Below, piece by piece: positions 6,286 to 9,017 of a stretch of 9,017 bases of DNA. Location of the stretch: assembly GCA_044439985.1 (NCBI GenBank), contig JBITAG010000229.1, forward strand, positions 1-9,017, in the 5' to 3' direction. The position numbers were made by a program, and so were the translations under genes. This DNA is from JAJRXR01 sp044439985. GTDB lineage: Bacteria > Planctomycetota > Phycisphaerae > Phycisphaerales > UBA1924. How positions within the stretch are numbered: position 1 is the first letter of the stretch; the number at the start of each line of letters is the position of its first letter. The notes beneath the pieces are model-generated. The model was not told where the DNA came from. It saw nothing but the letters and a program-made list of their open reading frames with translations, and did not search any database.

Positions 6286-8532
6286 TCAGTTCTCGCGCTG
6301 GGCGGTGATCTTCCGGGCGCTGCGTTGGGACTGGAGGAGGACCAACGCGGTCTCCACCTGCAGGTCCACGCCTTCCTCAAGCAGGCTGTCCGGGTCCGGT
6401 CGGTCCGCGTCCACGATGATGTTGCCGTTCTCATCGAGAGGAAGGACGTCGGCCTCGCGCCGGAGCAGGAGCGACTCGGTGATCTGGTCGGGGAGCATCT
6501 GGATCTCGAGATCCGGATCGATGCCCCACTCGGTGGCGCCCGGGCGCTTGTGGATCATCCGGGGCGAGTCGATGCGGGAGTACTGCGTGGTGAGCTTCAT
6601 CGCCGCCTGGCCGCCGGAGAGCGGGTAGACGTTCTGCACCGAGCCCTTCCCGAAGCTGCGCTGTCCGACGACGAGCGCCTGGAGCTTGCCCTGGTGGGCG
6701 GCGGCCTGGATGGCGCCGGAGACGATCTCCGAGGCCGAGGCCGAGCCCTCGTTGATGAGCACGACGACGGGGATGTCGGCGAGCGAGCGGGCGGGGTCGA
6801 TCGGGCGGGCCAGCTGCGGGGCGCTGGCGGGCATGCCGTCGGCGTCCTCGGTCCGCACAATCAGCCCCCGGTCCACGAAGCGGTTGGAGATCTGCACGGC
6901 CTGGTCGAGCAGCCCGCCGGGGTTGAAGCGCAGGTCGAGGACGAGCGCCTCGAGGCCCTGGTTGCGCATCTGGCGGACGGCGTAGTCGAAGTCCTGGGTG
7001 GTCTTCTCCGTGAAGCCGGTGAGGCGGACGTAGCCCACCCCCTCGTCCACGAACCAGTTCCAGTCGCGGTCGCCCGCGCCCGTCTTGGACCACCCCTTGA
7101 CGGTCGGCAGATCGATCCGCTTGCGCACGAGGGTGAAGTCGATGCTCTCGGGCTCATCCTTCTCCTCGGATTCCCGCTCGATGGTGAGGGTGACCTTGGT
7201 GTCCGCGGGGCCGGTGATGACCTCGACGGCCTGATCGAGGGTGAAGCCGATGGTCGAGAAGCCGTCCACCTTCTTGATGATGTCGTCGGACCGGATGCCG
7301 GCGCGCTGGGCGGGGGTGCCCTCGAGGGGGGTCACGACCTTGATGTTCTGGAGTTCGTCCAGCTGGATCTGGATGCCCACGCCGATGAACTCGCCCTGGG
7401 TGGAGCGTCGGAACCGGGCCAGCTCGTCGGGCCAGATGATGGCGGAGTAGTCGTCGAGCTGCTCGAGGGCGCCGTTGCCGAACTCGTGCAGGAGGGCGGT
7501 CTTGAGGACGCCCACGGTCTGGTCGTTGGCCTCCAGCAGGTCGTCGATCACGGTCCGCATGCGGAGGGTGCCCACGTGCGGGGCGTTCTCCACCGATTGG
7601 CGGATGTCCGCGATGGCGGCGAGGAAGCGCTGGCGCCGGTCGTCGTTGCCCAGGCCGGTGAAGACGTCGTAGAGATCGTCGGTGGTGGCCATGGTCTCGA
7701 CGGCGTCAAGGCCGCTGGAGAGCATCTGGGCCAGGGTGACGCCCTCGGGACGGTTGTTGCTGGCACGCTCGACGTAGCGGATCGCCGCGTTCTGCAGGGC
7801 GCGGTAGATCATCATCTCGTCGATGCCTTCGAGCTTCTCGTGGAAGTCGTCGCCGTACCGGTTGTAGGGGGGGTAGGGGTCCTCGCCCTCGGCGAGGCGC
7901 CGGTTGTTGCGCAGCTCCCAGAGGCGCTCCGGGTCGTACATCCGGATCATCGTCAGCCGTTTGGTGAGGCGGTCGAGATCCTCCTTGTACGTCGGGTTGG
8001 CGTCGTCGATCGAGGAGAGACGGAAGAAGAGTTCGTTGGCGATGAGCCAGTCGGCCCGCGCCTCGGCGGCCCGCGCCGCGCGCTCGGCCCGGCTCAGCAG
8101 GGGGGCGATCCGCGGGTCCGCGAAGAACGCGTCGTCATCGTTCATCAGCAGCTGCATCTCGACCGCGGCGGTGAGCGCCTTGCTGAGCCCGATGTCGCCC
8201 TCGCCCTCGGCGAGCTTCTCATCGAGGGACGCGGAGGCTTCCTCGATCTTCTCCGCACGGGACTGGTCGCGCTTCGCGAGGTTGCTCTCGAAGCGATCCA
8301 CCACACGCTGGAGCGTCGGGTTCTCTCCGGGGGCGGGCATGCTCGCGAGCAGGTCGGTGAGCGCGGCCTCGTCGTTCGAGCCCGCGGCGCTCCAGACCCG
8401 ACTGGACCAGTCTTCCACCGACGCCAGCTGCACGTCGTCCTGGGCGATTCCGCCGGACGACGCGATGGAAAGCAGTCCGATCGCGGCCGCTTGGGTGAAC
8501 GTCCGTGCCAAGCCTCGCTGGTGACGCATCAT
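6286..8532 (-). CDS. Secreted PDZ-containing S41 carboxy-terminal processing protease with a long N-terminal region
   Basis: This 748-residue protein is an S41 (CtpA/Prc-type) serine protease, a class that trims or degrades proteins from their C-termini outside the cytoplasmic membrane. Residues 1-30 form a signal peptide (basic start, hydrophobic Ala/Leu/Ile core, likely cut after GIA before QDD). Residues 31-370 are a mostly helical, charged region I cannot assign. A PDZ domain spans about 378-455 (GVGIQIQ, TPAQRAGIRSDDIIKKVDG). The protease fold follows: GYVRLTGF at 500-507, LDLRFNPGGLL at 532-542, and the catalytic Ser599 in NEGSASASEIV with Lys629 in SFGKGSVQ. The Ser-Lys spacing is 30 residues, five more than the 25 known from E. 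coli Prc. A start at the first of two ATGs is backed by GGAG 5 bases upstream (8538-8541). The 199 bases upstream hold a small CGCTC/GAGCG hairpin (8564-8577) but no clear promoter or terminator. Substrates are unknown. Confidence 0.95.
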   Translation of the reverse strand: MMRHQRGLARTFTQAAAIGLLSIASSGGIAQDDVQLASVEDWSSRVWSAAGSNDEAALTDLLASMPAPGENPTLQRVVDRFESNLAKRDQSRAEKIEEASASLDEKLAEGEGDIGLSKALTAAVEMQLLMNDDDAFFADPRIAPLLSRAERAARAAEARADWLIANELFFRLSSIDDANPTYKEDLDRLTKRLTMIRMYDPERLWELRNNRRLAEGEDPYPPYNRYGDDFHEKLEGIDEMMIYRALQNAAIRYVERASNNRPEGVTLAQMLSSGLDAVETMATTDDLYDVFTGLGNDDRRQRFLAAIADIRQSVENAPHVGTLRMRTVIDDLLEANDQTVGVLKTALLHEFGNGALEQLDDYSAIIWPDELARFRRSTQGEFIGVGIQIQLDELQNIKVVTPLEGTPAQRAGIRSDDIIKKVDGFSTIGFTLDQAVEVITGPADTKVTLTIERESEEKDEPESIDFTLVRKRIDLPTVKGWSKTGAGDRDWNWFVDEGVGYVRLTGFTEKTTQDFDYAVRQMRNQGLEALVLDLRFNPGGLLDQAVQISNRFVDRGLIVRTEDADGMPASAPQLARPIDPARSLADIPVVVLINEGSASASEIVSGAIQAAAHQGKLQALVVGQRSFGKGSVQNVYPLSGGQAAMKLTTQYSRIDSPRMIHKRPGATEWGIDPDLEIQMLPDQITESLLLRREADVLPLDENGNIIVDADRPDPDSLLEEGVDLQVETALVLLQSQRSARKITAQREN

Positions 8533-8731
8533 GCTCGCTCCATGCTCTGGATTCTCAAAGTCCCGCTCATCCGAGCGACAACCCCAGGGAATCGGTCCAT
8601 CTTCCCGTTTCGACCACCAACCCGAGAGAAGGTGAGCGAACGCGTCCGGGTCGGGGGCGCCGGTGCGCGTGGGCGGAGTTGTGCCGGTATTCCAACGCCG
8701 ACCACCGCCCGATACCCGACCAGGACGTCGG

Positions 8732-9017
8732 TCATACGTCTGAGAACCGGCGAAGTTTCCCCGCTCTGGCGATCAGACGCCACCCGGCAACACCGATCGC
8801 AATGCTAACAAAGAGCACGGTCAGTGTCGTCGTGGTCTCGACGCGGAGGCCCAGCACGGGCGCCAGGGCCACGGCCCCGAGCCCGCAGATCGGGCCCAGC
8901 GTGTACCCGCACCCGATCAGGGCCTCGTGGGCTCCCCCGGCGTCCACGGAAGCCGAACCCACCGCCATCGCGTAGTAAATCGCGCAGGCGTACACGATCG
9001 CGGCGCCCGCGCCGAAC
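8732..9017 (-). CDS. C-terminal end of an MFS-type membrane transporter (cut by window edge)
   Basis: The frame is open from the right edge to the TGA at 8734-8732, giving the last 94 or so residues of a larger protein. There are hydrophobic stretches consistent with the last membrane helices, a conserved-looking loop SVDAGGAHEALIGCGYTLGP, and a basic end (LIARAGKLRRFSDV) as expected for a cytoplasmic tail. The loop followed by a GLGAVAL helix resembles the C-terminal part of Major Facilitator proteins annotated in planctomycetes and related bacteria; that match is from memory and not a search. A GTG at 8995 is in frame but is most likely an internal valine, as the hydrophobic frame continues upstream of it to the edge. 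The substrate cannot be told. It is followed by 199 bases without a gene before the protease starts. Confidence 0.65.
   Translation of the reverse strand, partial: FGAGAAIVYACAIYYAMAVGSASVDAGGAHEALIGCGYTLGPICGLGAVALAPVLGLRVETTTTLTVLFVSIAIGVAGWRLIARAGKLRRFSDV

Noticed and set aside
8540..8590. TTGTCG and GAGAAT on the minus strand as a promoter for the protease gene
   Set aside because: Both boxes are weak matches and the spacing is 19 bases; not better than chance in this window.
6271..8808. An 845-codon open frame on the plus strand opposite the S41 protease
   Set aside because: It is antisense to a gene with a signal peptide, PDZ domain and intact catalytic motifs. The product is a repetitive mix of Val, Asp, Gly, Glu, Arg and His as expected from reading a GC-rich gene backwards, with no recognisable domain.
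1..9017. A defence island, mobile element or other undescribed multi-gene system
   Set aside because: No nuclease, recombinase, transposase, toxin-antitoxin, reverse transcriptase, repeat array or attachment site was seen. The genes are mainly core metabolism, transport and protein quality control, and their composition is even across the window.

Overview
The window is a GC-rich, densely packed stretch of bacterial chromosome in which every gene I can support is read from the minus strand. Protein style (a mitochondrial-like alpha/beta pyruvate dehydrogenase, a long secreted S41 protease, an MFS protein with an Asp-Ala-Gly-Gly-x-His-Glu-Ala motif, Ala/Gly/Ser-rich linkers) and base composition suggest a planctomycete, perhaps of the Phycisphaerae. 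This is inference: there is no rRNA or other marker gene in the window.

In order of transcription (right to left): the C-terminal end of an MFS-type membrane protein (8732-9017, running off the right edge); a secreted PDZ/S41 carboxy-terminal processing protease (6286-8532) followed by a convincing intrinsic terminator (6231-6259); then the pyruvate dehydrogenase cluster: E1 alpha (4993-6099), a tiny one-helix membrane protein (4795-4977) whose end overlaps E1 beta, E1 beta (3723-4808), an NADPH-dependent FMN reductase-like flavoprotein (3117-3704), and the E2 dihydrolipoamide acetyltransferase (1710-3053). After these come a small two-helix membrane protein of unknown function (1173-1622) and the N-terminal two thirds or so of a SulP anion transporter (1-1085, running off the left edge).

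The central genes work together: E1 alpha/beta decarboxylates pyruvate with thiamine diphosphate, and E2 takes the acetyl group on its lipoyl arm and passes it to CoA. E3 (dihydrolipoamide dehydrogenase), which reoxidises the lipoyl group, is not in the window. The two unexpected members of the cluster, the small membrane protein and the flavin reductase, are the most interesting items here. Short intergenic gaps and one overlap suggest co-transcription from a promoter in 6100-6230, where the leader also holds a strong hairpin.

I found no tRNA, rRNA, CRISPR array, insertion sequence or phage gene, and no clear sign of an undescribed multi-gene system. This is mostly ordinary core metabolism with a few local oddities.
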